This document shows positions 40,858 to 49,990 of a stretch of 64,000 nucleotides of DNA, piece after piece; the first letter of the stretch is position 1, and every line of letters begins with the position of its first letter. The notes beneath the pieces were generated by a model. That model ran no database searches and was not told where the DNA came from. It saw only the letters and a program-made list of their open reading frames with translations. A program made the translations under genes and the position numbers. The stretch lies in assembly GCF_029080175.1 (NCBI RefSeq), contig NZ_JARFJC010000014.1. The stretch is one strand, 5' to 3'. Source of the DNA: Luteipulveratus flavus. Lineage in GTDB: Bacteria; Actinomycetota; Actinomycetes; Actinomycetales; Dermatophilaceae.

Positions 40858-43260
40858 GTGTCGATCGCCGAGCTCGAAGGGTCGTACGGGCCGCCTCCGG
40901 AAGGGGCCGAGGACCGGCTCCCGCCCCAGGACGTGCACGCCGAGCAGTCCGTCCTCGGCGGCATGCTGCTCTCCAAGGACGCCATCGCCGACTGTGTCGA
41001 GGCGGTCAAGGGCACGGACTTCTACCGACCCGCCCATGAGCTCATCTGGGACGCGGTCATCGACCTGTACGGCCGCGGCGAGCCGGCCGACGCCATCACC
41101 GTCGCCGACGAGCTGACCAAGCGCGGCGACCTGTCGCGCGCCGGCGGGCAGGCGTACCTGCACCAGCTGATCCAGGGCGTCCCGACCGCCGCGAACGCGG
41201 GGTACTACGCGCAGATCGTCGCCGAGCGGGCGGTGCTGCGCCGGCTGGTCGACGCGGGCACCCGGATCGTGCAGATGGGGTACGCGCAGGGCGGCGGCGA
41301 CGTCGAGGACATCGTGAACGCCGCGCAGGCCGAGGTGTACGCCGTCGCGGACAAGCGCGGCGCCGAGGACTACGTGCGGCTCGGTGAGGTCATCGAGGCG
41401 ACGGCCGACGAGATCGAGGCCGCGTCGTCCACGACCGGCGAGATGGTCGGCGTGCCAACGGGTTTCACCGACCTGGACACCCTGACGAACGGCCTTCATC
41501 CCGGCCAGATGATCGTGGTCGCGGCGAGGCCCGCTGTCGGCAAGTCCACGCTTGGACTGGACATCGCGCGGGCGGCGTCGATCAAGCACAACCAGGCGTC
41601 GGTCATCTTCAGCCTGGAGATGAGCAAGACCGAGATCACGATGCGCCTGCTGTCGGCGGAGGCCGGCATCCAGCTGCAGCACATGCGCAAGGGCACGATG
41701 CGCGACGAGGACTGGACCAAGCTCGCCGCCACGATGGGCAAAGTTTCGGACTCACCGCTCTACATCGACGACTCGCCGAACATGTCGCTGATGGAGATCC
41801 GCGCGAAGTGCCGGCGGCTCAAGCAGACGCACAACCTGAAGCTCGTGATCATCGACTACCTGCAGCTGATGACGTCCGGCAAGAAGGTCGAGTCGCGTCA
41901 GCAGGAGGTGTCGGAGTTCTCGCGGGCACTGAAGCTGCTGGCCAAAGAGATCGAGGTCCCGGTCATCGCGATCTCGCAGCTGAACCGTGGTCCCGAGCAG
42001 CGCACCGACAAGCGCCCCCAAATGTCCGACCTGCGCGAATCCGGTTGTCTCACAGCGGAAACCAGGCTGCTACGCGCGGACACGGGTGCCGAGGTGTCGA
42101 TCGGCGAGCTCGCGGCGTCCGGTGAGAAGGACGTGCCGGTGTGGGCGCTGGACGACTCGCTGCGGTACGTGGTGCGGCCGCTCACGCACGCGTTCTCGAC
42201 GGGCACGCGACCGGTGTTCCGGCTGACGCTCGCGTCGGGTAAGACCGTCCGCGCGACTGAGAACCACCGCTTCCTGACGTACGACGGCTGGCGCGACCTG
42301 GGTGACATCCGGACCGGCGAGCGGGTCGCCGTGCCCCGCCACGTCCCCGCCCCCGAACGCCACGAGCCGTTCGAGGACGACGGGCAGCTGAGGGCGATGG
42401 CCACGCTGTGGTCCTCCCGTACGGAGTACCGCGAGGGCGATGGTCTGCTCCGCTCACAGGGGTCGCTGCTTGGTGTCGAGATCGTCCCGGAGTCGGAGCG
42501 ACGGCTGATCCCGAGCATGTTCCACATGTCGAAGCGGCAGATCGCGCTGTTCGTGGACGCGATGTGGCGGCTCGACGGGCGGGTCGAGGCCGGCGCGGAC
42601 GGCGAGGGCGTCGTCGCTCTCCGGGCTGCATCTCGCCGGCTGCTGCACGATGTAGGGACGATGCTTCTTCGCTTCGGCGTCTCGACGCGAATCGTCGTGG
42701 CTGGCAACGGTTGCGAGCTGCTGATCGAGGGGGTTGACGACCAGCGGCGTTTCCTGCAGGAGGTCCACACCCTGACGTCCCGGTCGGTCGACGAGCAGGC
42801 CCTGCTGGACCGGGTGCGCGCGCGGACGGCCGCTCGCGAGGCGGCCACCGTCGATGCGGGCGTGTGGGACGGCCTGCGAGGCGCGGCTGCCGAGGAGAAC
42901 TCCCTCGGTCAGGTGGCGACGCTGCTGGCCGACGCTGACCTCGACCTGGACGCGGTCAACGACGTCCTCTGGGACGCCGTCGTGTCGGTCGATCCCGACG
43001 GCGTCGAGGAAGTCTTCGATGCGACAGTGCTGAACTGCCACAACTTCATCGCCAACGGCATCGCCGCTCACAACAGCATCGAGCAGGACGCCGACATGGT
43101 GATCCTCTTGCACCGGGAAGACTCGTTCAACAAGGAGTCCGAGCGCGCCGGCGAGGCCGACCTGATCGTGGCCAAGCACCGTAACGGCCCCACCGACACG
43201 ATCGTGCTCGCGTTCCAGGGCCACTACAGCCGCTTCACCAACATGGCCCAGAGTTTCTAA
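40858..43260 (+). CDS. dnaB: Replicative DNA helicase DnaB containing an intein
   Basis: An 800-aa precursor of the hexameric replicative helicase; removal of a 343-aa intein leaves a 457-aa enzyme, the normal DnaB length. The N-terminal domain starts after LPPQDVHAEQSVLGGMLLS; Walker A ARPAVGKST is at 223-231 and IIDYLQL at 331-337. The intein follows DLRESG and precedes SIEQDADMVILLHRE. The GTG at 40858 is selected because GGGGAGG lies about seven bases upstream; an upstream in-frame TTG has none. DnaA-box-like repeats precede the gene. Confidence 0.96.
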   Translation: MSIAELEGSYGPPPEGAEDRLPPQDVHAEQSVLGGMLLSKDAIADCVEAVKGTDFYRPAHELIWDAVIDLYGRGEPADAITVADELTKRGDLSRAGGQAYLHQLIQGVPTAANAGYYAQIVAERAVLRRLVDAGTRIVQMGYAQGGGDVEDIVNAAQAEVYAVADKRGAEDYVRLGEVIEATADEIEAASSTTGEMVGVPTGFTDLDTLTNGLHPGQMIVVAARPAVGKSTLGLDIARAASIKHNQASVIFSLEMSKTEITMRLLSAEAGIQLQHMRKGTMRDEDWTKLAATMGKVSDSPLYIDDSPNMSLMEIRAKCRRLKQTHNLKLVIIDYLQLMTSGKKVESRQQEVSEFSRALKLLAKEIEVPVIAISQLNRGPEQRTDKRPQMSDLRESGCLTAETRLLRADTGAEVSIGELAASGEKDVPVWALDDSLRYVVRPLTHAFSTGTRPVFRLTLASGKTVRATENHRFLTYDGWRDLGDIRTGERVAVPRHVPAPERHEPFEDDGQLRAMATLWSSRTEYREGDGLLRSQGSLLGVEIVPESERRLIPSMFHMSKRQIALFVDAMWRLDGRVEAGADGEGVVALRAASRRLLHDVGTMLLRFGVSTRIVVAGNGCELLIEGVDDQRRFLQEVHTLTSRSVDEQALLDRVRARTAAREAATVDAGVWDGLRGAAAEENSLGQVATLLADADLDLDAVNDVLWDAVVSVDPDGVEEVFDATVLNCHNFIANGIAAHNSIEQDADMVILLHREDSFNKESERAGEADLIVAKHRNGPTDTIVLAFQGHYSRFTNMAQSF
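42046..43074 (+). mobile_element. Intein within dnaB with a degenerate homing-endonuclease region
   Basis: It encodes 343 residues from C1 (CLTAETRLL) to the final H342-N343, with extein Ser next, all residues needed for protein splicing. Block B TENHRFLT (T71, H74) and block F VFDATVLNCHNFIANG are present. The insertion point, after RESG and before SIEQD, is the one used by the Synechocystis DnaB intein. The middle (about 112-260) would be the endonuclease; only a decayed LAGLIDADG-like helix, LFVDAMWRLDGRV (168-180), is visible, with Arg in place of the first catalytic Asp. Splicing is probably intact and homing probably lost. Confidence 0.9.
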
Positions 43261-43404
43261 CGTCCCTATCGTCGAAATGGGCCTTACTATTCGCAAGCCG
43301 CCACCTTGGAAACACCAGAGGTTCGCTCGATGCCTGACGACGACGCAGACCCGAACGTCTGCCGAAGTCAGTCCGCCAATCGCGCAGAAGCCCGAGGAGC
43401 ATGG

Positions 43405-44220
43405 ATGAGCCCGCGAGCCGCCGTCCCGCTGACCAGCGACATCATCGCCGCGCTGGCCATGTTCTTCCACGGTGGTCTCGGGCCGAGTCACACCGTCGTG
43501 AGCCGAGTAATAACGGGCACCGGATACGGCGACGATTACATGTATGACCGCGATGTGCAGGGCCCGAACAAGGAGCAACGCGTTCTGAAGGCGCTGGGAA
43601 CGGCACGGCGGGAGCCGGCTCGTGCCCGGGACCTAGTTGACGAGCTGCTGTCTGCCCTACGCGTAGCCGGCATGGTCGGTGGAGAAGCGTCTGGGGAGAA
43701 CGTAGACCGTCTCCGACGGGCACTCGCCTCCGCCGGCTGGTACCTCACTGACGACGGACATCTCCAACCGTTCGGCGAGGTTGACCTCGACACTGGTGGC
43801 CGGCCAGCCCTCGAAGAGCAGGTCGAACGCCTCCGCCGCTCCGCAACCGACCCTGCGCTCCTCATCGGAACAGCTAAGGAATTGCTGGAATCGGTGTCCA
43901 AGTTCGTTCTCGAAGAGCTCGGCATGCCGGTGAACGACAAGATGGACTACAACCAGCTCTGGCACCTCGCCCGCGAACGCCTCAACGTCTTGCCCCAGCA
44001 GGTCGACCCTAATCTTCCCGGCGTCGACGCCATCCGCGCGATTCACCAGTCAACGTGGAACATCGCCGACCAAGCCAACAAGCTGCGGAACCTCCAAGGC
44101 ACAGGACACGGCCGCACTCTCCCCACAGGAGTCTCCGAAGATCTCGCCATGCTCGTCGTCCGCGAAGCCGCCACCGTCGCGGAGTACATGCTCGCGCGCC
44201 TCGACAGAGAGAAGGGCTGA
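43405..44220 (+). CDS. Abi_C-domain (abortive infection family) protein
   Basis: A 271-aa protein. The C-terminal part (about 155-265) matches the Abi_C domain of abortive-infection proteins: LLIGTAKELLESVSKFVLEE, LWHLARERLNVLPQQVDP, and the conserved LRNLQGTGHGR with its HGR signature, then LAMLVVREAATVAEYML. The N-terminal part is a separate domain (SRVITGTGYGDDYMYDRD). The ATG is fixed by GAGGAG five bases upstream; in-frame TTG and ATG codons upstream are weaker. Base composition is visibly less GC-rich than the flanking core genes. It is followed by an OLD-family nuclease gene, suggesting one defence module. Confidence 0.82.
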   Translation: MSPRAAVPLTSDIIAALAMFFHGGLGPSHTVVSRVITGTGYGDDYMYDRDVQGPNKEQRVLKALGTARREPARARDLVDELLSALRVAGMVGGEASGENVDRLRRALASAGWYLTDDGHLQPFGEVDLDTGGRPALEEQVERLRRSATDPALLIGTAKELLESVSKFVLEELGMPVNDKMDYNQLWHLARERLNVLPQQVDPNLPGVDAIRAIHQSTWNIADQANKLRNLQGTGHGRTLPTGVSEDLAMLVVREAATVAEYMLARLDREKG

Positions 44221-44395
44221 GATGGCCGGTCACCTGCTCTTTTGGGAGGACCCGACGCCGGTACCCCAAAATGTGGAAGGGGCACCGAGGAGCCCGAGCT
44301 TCCATGGTAAGTGCCCTCCGGTTCCTCAAACGAGGCAGCCTTCCGGGGCGCACCCTGATGCCAGCAACAGATCGCTCGGTGGAAAGTAGCCAACC

Positions 44396-46201
44396 ATGCC
44401 ATCACCACGGATCGAGACGCTTACCGTTAGGAACCTGCGCTCGGTCGGCCACGACCACGTAACTCTTCGGTTTCCGGCAGAAGGCGTCCTCGTGCTGTTA
44501 GGCGAGAACAACGCGGGAAAGAGCAACCTCACCCGCGGGCTTGAGATCCTTTTCGGAGATCAATGGCCCGGCAGCCGCAGACTTGAAGACCACGACTTCC
44601 ACGGCAGGGACAGCGATGGAATAGCCATCGAGATCGGTGCCGCGGTGTCGGGCATTCCGTGCCCCTACTGCTCCAACGGCGATGCGGAGCACTTCAAATG
44701 GACCTATGACCAAGCCAACCTGAGCGGGGACGGCAACCCTGTCGGCTACACTTTCAAGTGCAGTAACCGATTCTGCCACAAATCGTGGCCCAATAGCGCC
44801 ATGCGAACCACCCTCGCAGCGGCCGTTCTGGACGCCGACCGTCGCCTCGACTACCAGCTCAGCTACGCGAGCAAGTACACGATGCTCTCGAAGCTCATGC
44901 ATCGATTCCACGAACGCTTGCTCCGGGATCCCGGGAGAAAGTCTCAGCTCGCAGGTGTGTTCGACGGGCTCCTCCAACAGTTCGTAGCTGTGCCGGAGTT
45001 CGCCGAGTTCAAGCATCTCCTGGCGTCCACGGCCGATGATTTTGGTCAGAATCTGCCGTACCGGCTGGACGTCGACTTCAGTGCCTACGACCCGAGCAAC
45101 TTCTTCCGGTCGCTTCGCGTCCACCCGTCCCTGAACGGAGAGGTCCGCAGTTTCGACGAGCTCGGCACCGGACAGTCGCAAGTTCTGGCGCTCGCATTCG
45201 CATATGCGTACGCGATCGCTTACGGACAGTCCGAGGGCACGATTCTTGTCATCGATGAGCCGGAGGCAAACCTTCATCCGCTGGCCCAGCGGTGGCTGGC
45301 TACGCGGCTGAATAGACTTGCCGCGCCCGGCCTGCAGGTGGTGATCACCACCCACTCGCCTCACTTCGTCGACCTCGCCCGCCCCGAGAACTTGGTCATG
45401 GTCAGCAAGGGCGAGAACGGTGCAACCAAGATCGTTCAGCGGTCCCGCGAGGAACTTCGGGATGAACTCGTCGCCAGTGGGGCCGATGGGGCCCGCACCC
45501 AACCCGACACCATCGGCGAATTCTATGCCGCCGGTGCAACCAGTGAGATCGTCAGTGGGCTCTTCGCCCGCACCTGCGTGCTGGTCGAAGGACCGACCGA
45601 AGCACTCACGCTTCCCGAGTTGCTGAGAGTTCGTGGTCTCGACGTCCTCAAGGAAGGTATCGCTGTGGTGTCTGCCGAGGGCGTCGGCAACATCGCCAAG
45701 TGGATCCGGCTTTATACAGCACTTGGCATCGAGTGCTTCTGTCTGTTTGACACAGACTCCAACAAGAGCGGAAAGGAAGCTGCCAACCTACTGACCAAGC
45801 GGCAAGACATAGCGGCTGCTCTTGGCCTGAGCGGTGATCCCGCCGCGTCAGCTGTCCAACTCGGCGAACCGCTCCATGTGGGCAGGAGTTATGCCACGCT
45901 CAACCCCAACTTTGAAGGCGCGATGGCAGCCCTCTTCGGTGAGGAGTGGACCCGCCTCCACGACGAGGCCCTCCACTCTGTTGGTGAGTCGAAGCCGCTT
46001 CGAGCACGTTACGCAGCCCAACGGCTGGGCGAATTCGCCTGGGCAGGAGATCCAGGAAAGCGCATCGACGCGCTGGTTCGAATCATCCGGGGCGAGGACC
46101 CCGCGGGCGGATCCGAGTCTAAGCAGGTTGAGGATTCGTTATGCGACCCGCCGCCGCAGAACACCACGAACCCATGGGCTGAGGAAGAGCCGCCGTTCTG
46201 A
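44396..46201 (+). CDS. OLD-family ATP-dependent endonuclease with zinc-ribbon insert
   Basis: A 601-aa class of SMC-like ATPase plus TOPRIM nuclease. Walker A is at 36-43 (GENNAGKS), signature-like DELGTGQSQVLALAFAYA, Walker B ILVIDEPEANLHP and H-loop TTHSPHFVDLA. The TOPRIM domain follows: VLVEGPTEALTLPEL (Glu) and CLFDTDSNKSG (DxD). A C4 zinc-ribbon (C89, C92, C122, C127) interrupts the ATPase head, which is uncommon. OLD nucleases act in phage defence (P2 Old, Gabija GajA, PARIS-like). No GajB-type helicase follows. The 175 bp before it hold no gene; the Abi_C gene upstream is its probable partner. Base composition differs from the core genes. Confidence 0.88.
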   Translation: MPSPRIETLTVRNLRSVGHDHVTLRFPAEGVLVLLGENNAGKSNLTRGLEILFGDQWPGSRRLEDHDFHGRDSDGIAIEIGAAVSGIPCPYCSNGDAEHFKWTYDQANLSGDGNPVGYTFKCSNRFCHKSWPNSAMRTTLAAAVLDADRRLDYQLSYASKYTMLSKLMHRFHERLLRDPGRKSQLAGVFDGLLQQFVAVPEFAEFKHLLASTADDFGQNLPYRLDVDFSAYDPSNFFRSLRVHPSLNGEVRSFDELGTGQSQVLALAFAYAYAIAYGQSEGTILVIDEPEANLHPLAQRWLATRLNRLAAPGLQVVITTHSPHFVDLARPENLVMVSKGENGATKIVQRSREELRDELVASGADGARTQPDTIGEFYAAGATSEIVSGLFARTCVLVEGPTEALTLPELLRVRGLDVLKEGIAVVSAEGVGNIAKWIRLYTALGIECFCLFDTDSNKSGKEAANLLTKRQDIAAALGLSGDPAASAVQLGEPLHVGRSYATLNPNFEGAMAALFGEEWTRLHDEALHSVGESKPLRARYAAQRLGEFAWAGDPGKRIDALVRIIRGEDPAGGSESKQVEDSLCDPPPQNTTNPWAEEEPPF

Positions 46202-46347
46202 CTGAAGCCATGCCGAGTCTTCCTCGCCTGTGCACCACTTTGCGGCACATTCAGAGCGGCTGGGGCGCGACGGCGTCGAGAGCCCACGCCGGCCGAACTC
46301 CTCGCAGGGCTGCGAATGGTGCGCGTCGGGGCTGCGATCTGTACTCA

Positions 46348-47004
46348 CTAACCGGGTCTCACGCGTCTGGTGTCGTATGCCCACAGTGCTATCTCGACGC
46401 GGTTGCGGGCGCCGAGCTTGGTCATCAACGATCCGACGTGGGTCTTGACCGTGCTCAGGCCGACGTAGAGCTCGGCGGCGATCTCGGCGTTGGTCCGGCC
46501 GCGTGCCACCAGCGCGAGCACCTGCTCCTCGCGCTCAGTCAGCGAGTTGATGGGCTGAACCGGCACCACCGGCGGCTGGTCGGCGAAGGTCGCCAGCAGC
46601 CGGCGGGTGACGTTCGGGGCGATCAGCGCGTCCCCGTCCGCCGCCGCGTGGATGGCCTGCACGAGCAGCTCCGGCCCGGCGTCCTTCAGCAGGAAGCCGC
46701 GAGCGCCGGCACGGAGGGCGCCGAGGACGTACTCGTCGAGGTCGAAGGTGGTGATCACGACGACCGCCATCGGGTCCGCCACGTCCGGCCCGGCCAGGCG
46801 CCGCGTCACCTCGACGCCGTCGATCCCGGGCATCCGAATGTCGACGAGGAGGACGTCGGGACGCAGCCGGGTCGCCAGATCGAGCGCTGCGAGGCCGTCC
46901 GCAGCCTCCCCCACGACCTCGAGGTCGGGTTGCGCGCCGAGGATCATCACGAGGCCGATCCGGACCAGGTCCTGGTCGTCGGCGACGACGACACGGATGC
47001 TCAC
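46348..47004 (-). CDS. NarL/FixJ-family response regulator
   Basis: A 218-aa regulator: receiver domain with ADDQD acidic pocket, phospho-Asp in DVLLVDIRMPGIDG and the Lys in FLLKDAG; C-terminal LuxR HTH (LTEREEQVLALVARGRTN, then STVKTHVGSLMTKLG). Its start overlaps the stop of the histidine kinase gene by 4 bp; the two form a two-component system. Targets unknown, possibly the divergent DUF6326 gene. Confidence 0.95.
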   Translation of the reverse strand: MSIRVVVADDQDLVRIGLVMILGAQPDLEVVGEAADGLAALDLATRLRPDVLLVDIRMPGIDGVEVTRRLAGPDVADPMAVVVITTFDLDEYVLGALRAGARGFLLKDAGPELLVQAIHAAADGDALIAPNVTRRLLATFADQPPVVPVQPINSLTEREEQVLALVARGRTNAEIAAELYVGLSTVKTHVGSLMTKLGARNRVEIALWAYDTRRVRPG

Positions 47005-48140
47005 GCCGACGCCTCCGTCGGCAGTACGGCCTCGACCACCCAGCCACCCTCGGGCCCCGGCCCCGCGGAGAACGATCCCCCGAGCAGCTGGGCGCGTTCG
47101 GCCATGCCCAGCAGGCCGAACCCGGGCTCCGGCGCCGGCCCCGGCTCGGTCCGCCCGTCGTCGCTGACCCGCAGCCGGACCGCGTCACCCTCCCGGCGTA
47201 CGTCGATCCCGACCCGGGTCGCGCCCTGGGCGTGCCGTACGGCGTTGGTCAGCGACTCCTGCGCGAGCCGGTAGAGCGCCGCGTCCACGGGTCGTGGCAG
47301 CCGGGTCAACGATCCGTCCAGCGAGACCTCGACCGTGGGCGTCGCGCCGGAGCGCGACAGAGCGGGCAGGTCCGCGACACCCCGCTGCGGTGCGTACGCG
47401 ACGGCTTCCTCCTCGCGCAGCACCCGCACCATGGATCTCATCTCCGCCAGGGTCCGCGACGCCTCGGACTCGATCGCGGCCAGGACCTCGGCAGCCTTCT
47501 CCGGCTGGACGCCGGCGACCACGCCACCGGCCTGCGCCTGCACCGCGATGGCCGAGACGTGGTGGGCCACGGTGTCGTGCAGCTCGCGTGCCAGCGCCAC
47601 CCGCTCCTGGTTGCGGATCTCGCGCTGCTGGCGATGCCAGAGGTCCGCGCGGTAGCGGAACACCGCCGCGAGGGCGACGATCAGCAGCAGCAGGACACTC
47701 CCGCCGAAGACGTCGGCCCAGCCCGTCGACGAGGCGTACATCCCCAGCGCGACGACGACGGCCACGAACGCCGTCCCCAGGACCATCTCCCGTCCCGAGC
47801 CCCACCGCACCAGCGAGTACAGCAGGATCAGGACGGCCATCATGGAGTACAGGCCGAGGTCCCCGGGGTGCGCTGTCAGCTGGAGGACCGAGAGCAGCCC
47901 GGCGACGCCCCACCCGATCAGGGCAGCCATCAGGGGGCGGACCCGCCGCCAGAGCAGGGCAGGCATCAGCGCGAGGGCGAGCACCGTCACCAGGGGTCGC
48001 CAGGCCAAGCCCGGCCGCACGATGCCCTCGACCACGGTGGCGGCCGCGTACACGCTCACCAGCAGACGGTCGAGTCGACCGATGGGGAGGGCGTCAGCGG
48101 GGCGCGGCTCATTCCAGACGGAGCGCCCGACGTCGACCAC
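47001..48140 (-). CDS. NarL-type sensor histidine kinase
   Basis: A 379-aa membrane kinase. About five hydrophobic segments fill residues 20-155. The HisKA_3 dimerisation box with the phospho-acceptor His is ERVALARELHDTVAHHVSAI; the ATPase domain includes RLAQESLTNAVRHAQGAT and GFGLLGMAERAQLLGGSF. Short loops suggest it senses within the membrane. It is the first gene of the pair with the response regulator. Confidence 0.94.
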   Translation of the reverse strand: MVDVGRSVWNEPRPADALPIGRLDRLLVSVYAAATVVEGIVRPGLAWRPLVTVLALALMPALLWRRVRPLMAALIGWGVAGLLSVLQLTAHPGDLGLYSMMAVLILLYSLVRWGSGREMVLGTAFVAVVVALGMYASSTGWADVFGGSVLLLLIVALAAVFRYRADLWHRQQREIRNQERVALARELHDTVAHHVSAIAVQAQAGGVVAGVQPEKAAEVLAAIESEASRTLAEMRSMVRVLREEEAVAYAPQRGVADLPALSRSGATPTVEVSLDGSLTRLPRPVDAALYRLAQESLTNAVRHAQGATRVGIDVRREGDAVRLRVSDDGRTEPGPAPEPGFGLLGMAERAQLLGGSFSAGPGPEGGWVVEAVLPTEASA

Positions 48141-48302
48141 GGCGCCAGCCTAGGGATCGGCGCGCCTCGCCGTACCCGCCGAAAGGACGAGAGCGAGGTC
48201 GTGCCATCGGCCAGGCAGCTCCGGCCTCCGAGCCGATGTGCCCGTGGCCGCGCTCGGCGAGCGTGGACCCACCGATCCGCACCAACGACAACGGAGCCCA
48301 CG

Positions 48303-48776
48303 ATGAGCACACGTCGACCCACCGCCGCACTGCAGGACCAGCCGATGCCGGTGAGAGCCAAGCTTGCCGCAGGGTGGACGAGCTTCATGCTCCTCTACGC
48401 CTACGTCGACGTTCTCGGCTTCTACACGCCGGGCGTCGTCAAAGACATCCTCGACAACAAGGTCTTCGAGTTCGACCTCTCCCAGACCTTCTCGGCCACG
48501 GCGCTGACCCTCATGGCCGTGCCGATCTTCATGGTCGTGCTGTCGACGACGCTGCCCGCCCGGGCGAGCCGCACCACGAACCTCGTCGTGGCCGCGCTCT
48601 ACGTCCCCGTCACGATCTTCAACGTGGCGGGCGGGTTCTACCTCTACTTCTACGGACTCGGCGTCGTCCTGGAGCTGGCCGTCCTCGCGCTCATCGTGAG
48701 GTACGCCTGGGCCTGGCCCCGCACGACGGCATCCAGCCCGGACCGTGACACCGTCGGCGCCCAGCAGCACGCGTGA
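48303..48776 (+). CDS. DUF6326-like integral membrane protein
   Basis: A 157-aa protein with four hydrophobic helices (SFMLLYAYVDVLGFYTPGVV, ALTLMAVPIFMVVLSTTL, LVVAALYVPVTIFNVAGGFY, LELAVLALIVRYAWAW). I associate this pattern with DUF6326; function unknown. It is divergent from the two-component pair and may be its target. Confidence 0.78.
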   Translation: MSTRRPTAALQDQPMPVRAKLAAGWTSFMLLYAYVDVLGFYTPGVVKDILDNKVFEFDLSQTFSATALTLMAVPIFMVVLSTTLPARASRTTNLVVAALYVPVTIFNVAGGFYLYFYGLGVVLELAVLALIVRYAWAWPRTTASSPDRDTVGAQQHA

Positions 48777-48794
48777 ACTCACGGAGGTGGTCAC

Positions 48795-49010
48795 TTATCG
48801 TGCTGCTCCCGACACGAGCTGGGCGTACTCACGGATGCCGGCGGTCGACAGGTGGGTGCCGTCGGCGACGAACCAGCCGGGGTGGTCCTCGAAGTGGTCG
48901 TGCCAGTCGACGAGGCGGGGGTGTGGATGCCTCTTGGCCGCGTCGCGGGTGACGTCGAGGTGGCGGTCCTGCCAGCTGCGGGGCACCCGAGCCGCCGTGA
49001 ACCTCGCGAT
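48795..49010 (-). pseudogene. C-terminal remnant of an SGNH/OatA-type acyltransferase domain
   Basis: The minus-strand frame reads VPRSWQDRHLDVTRDAAKRH, then RLVDWHDHFEDHPGWF and VADGTHLSTAGIREYAQLV before a TAA stop. This is the end of an SGNH-hydrolase domain as found at the C-terminus of membrane acyltransferases, including the D-x-x-H catalytic pair (D-G-T-H). The rest of the about 600-aa protein is absent; upstream lies the start of a divergent XRE gene. It is a broken gene left behind by a rearrangement. Confidence 0.65.
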
Positions 49011-49101
49011 GGGCGTCGGCTGCCTGATCGCGGGTCCTGACACTGGCCCGACGCGGTTCTCGTCCTGTTGGCTGTCCTGCGTGCTGTGTCATCCTCGGTT
49101 C

Positions 49102-49929
49102 ATGTCGGCCGGGGAGGGTCTCCGACGAGCGCGGGTCGCCCGCGGTTTCAGCCAGGCTCGGCTGAGTGCGTTGTCGGGGGTGTCCGAACGCACCATTCGC
49201 CAGCTCGAGCGCGACAGGGCTCGCCACCCGCACGCCTCCACCTTGCTGGCCCTGGCCGATGCCCTCCGGCTCGGCGCCGACGACCGTGCTCGGTTCGCGG
49301 CGGCGTTCGCAGGCTCGCGATCAGCGACCCTCGACCTGCTGGCGGCCACGAAGGGCAGCACGGTGCCCTCCGGCATCCACCAGGTGCTCAAGCCCTTCCT
49401 GCACTCCTTGGACTACCTCCACATGGGCTGCTGGGTGACGGTCGGCCGCGACCGCTGCATCACCGTCTCGCGCTACCGCGGGCTGGTCCGTGCCCGCCGC
49501 GACGGCGTGCCGCACATGTTCGTCGTCGAGCGCCCTGAGGGGCTCCGACCCGGCCGTCTCGTGGCGTTGCAGGGGTGCCGGTCCGGGCGGGCGTGGTACT
49601 TCGCCCGCGAGCACCTGTCCCTGCACGAGGTCACCTTCGAGACCCCGCTGCGCCAGCACGAGGTCGCCTCCCTGGACTACGAGATCGAGTACGACGGCCG
49701 GTGTGCCGAGCCCACCACCAGCGTGGTCCGCGGCTCGGGTCACCACCTGGACATGTTCAGCCTGACGCTCGAGCTCGAACGCGCACCGGAGCGCATCGAC
49801 CGGGTGGAGGTCGCTCCCGGCGCCCCGCCACGCGTCGTAGAGCAGGTTCGGGTGGGACATGCGAGCACGGTCTCGGTCTTCATGGCGCCCGCCGCGCCCG
49901 GATCCTACGGATTCCAGCTGACCTGGTGA
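49102..49929 (+). CDS. XRE-family transcriptional regulator with large C-terminal domain
   Basis: A 275-aa regulator. N-terminal HTH: LRRARVARGFSQARLSALSG and VSERTIRQLERDRARHPHAST. The remaining 200 residues (WVTVGRDRCITVSRYRGLV, HHLDMFSLTLELE, YGFQLTW) are beta-rich, of unknown function and presumably ligand-sensing. Start ATG with no strong ribosome-binding site. Convergent with the lectin gene. Confidence 0.85.
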   Translation: MSAGEGLRRARVARGFSQARLSALSGVSERTIRQLERDRARHPHASTLLALADALRLGADDRARFAAAFAGSRSATLDLLAATKGSTVPSGIHQVLKPFLHSLDYLHMGCWVTVGRDRCITVSRYRGLVRARRDGVPHMFVVERPEGLRPGRLVALQGCRSGRAWYFAREHLSLHEVTFETPLRQHEVASLDYEIEYDGRCAEPTTSVVRGSGHHLDMFSLTLELERAPERIDRVEVAPGAPPRVVEQVRVGHASTVSVFMAPAAPGSYGFQLTW

Positions 49930-49943
49930 CGATCGTCAGACAC

Positions 49944-49982
49944 GCGGACTTCCGGCCGAACCGTGTCCGACCGGAAGTCCGC
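49944..49982. terminator. Perfect 12-bp hairpin between convergent genes
   Basis: GCGGACTTCCGG (49944-49955) and CCGGAAGTCCGC (49971-49982), 15-nt loop, between the XRE gene stop and the lectin stop. Probably a bidirectional terminator. Confidence 0.65.
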
Positions 49983-49990
49983 TGGACTGC

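Noticed and set aside
44396..46201. Gabija GajA
   Set aside because: The OLD architecture fits, but the following genes are a response regulator and kinase; no GajB-type UvrD helicase is adjacent.
43261..46347. Integrative element with tRNA attachment site
   Set aside because: The cassette differs in base composition, but no tRNA, integrase or flanking direct repeat could be found.
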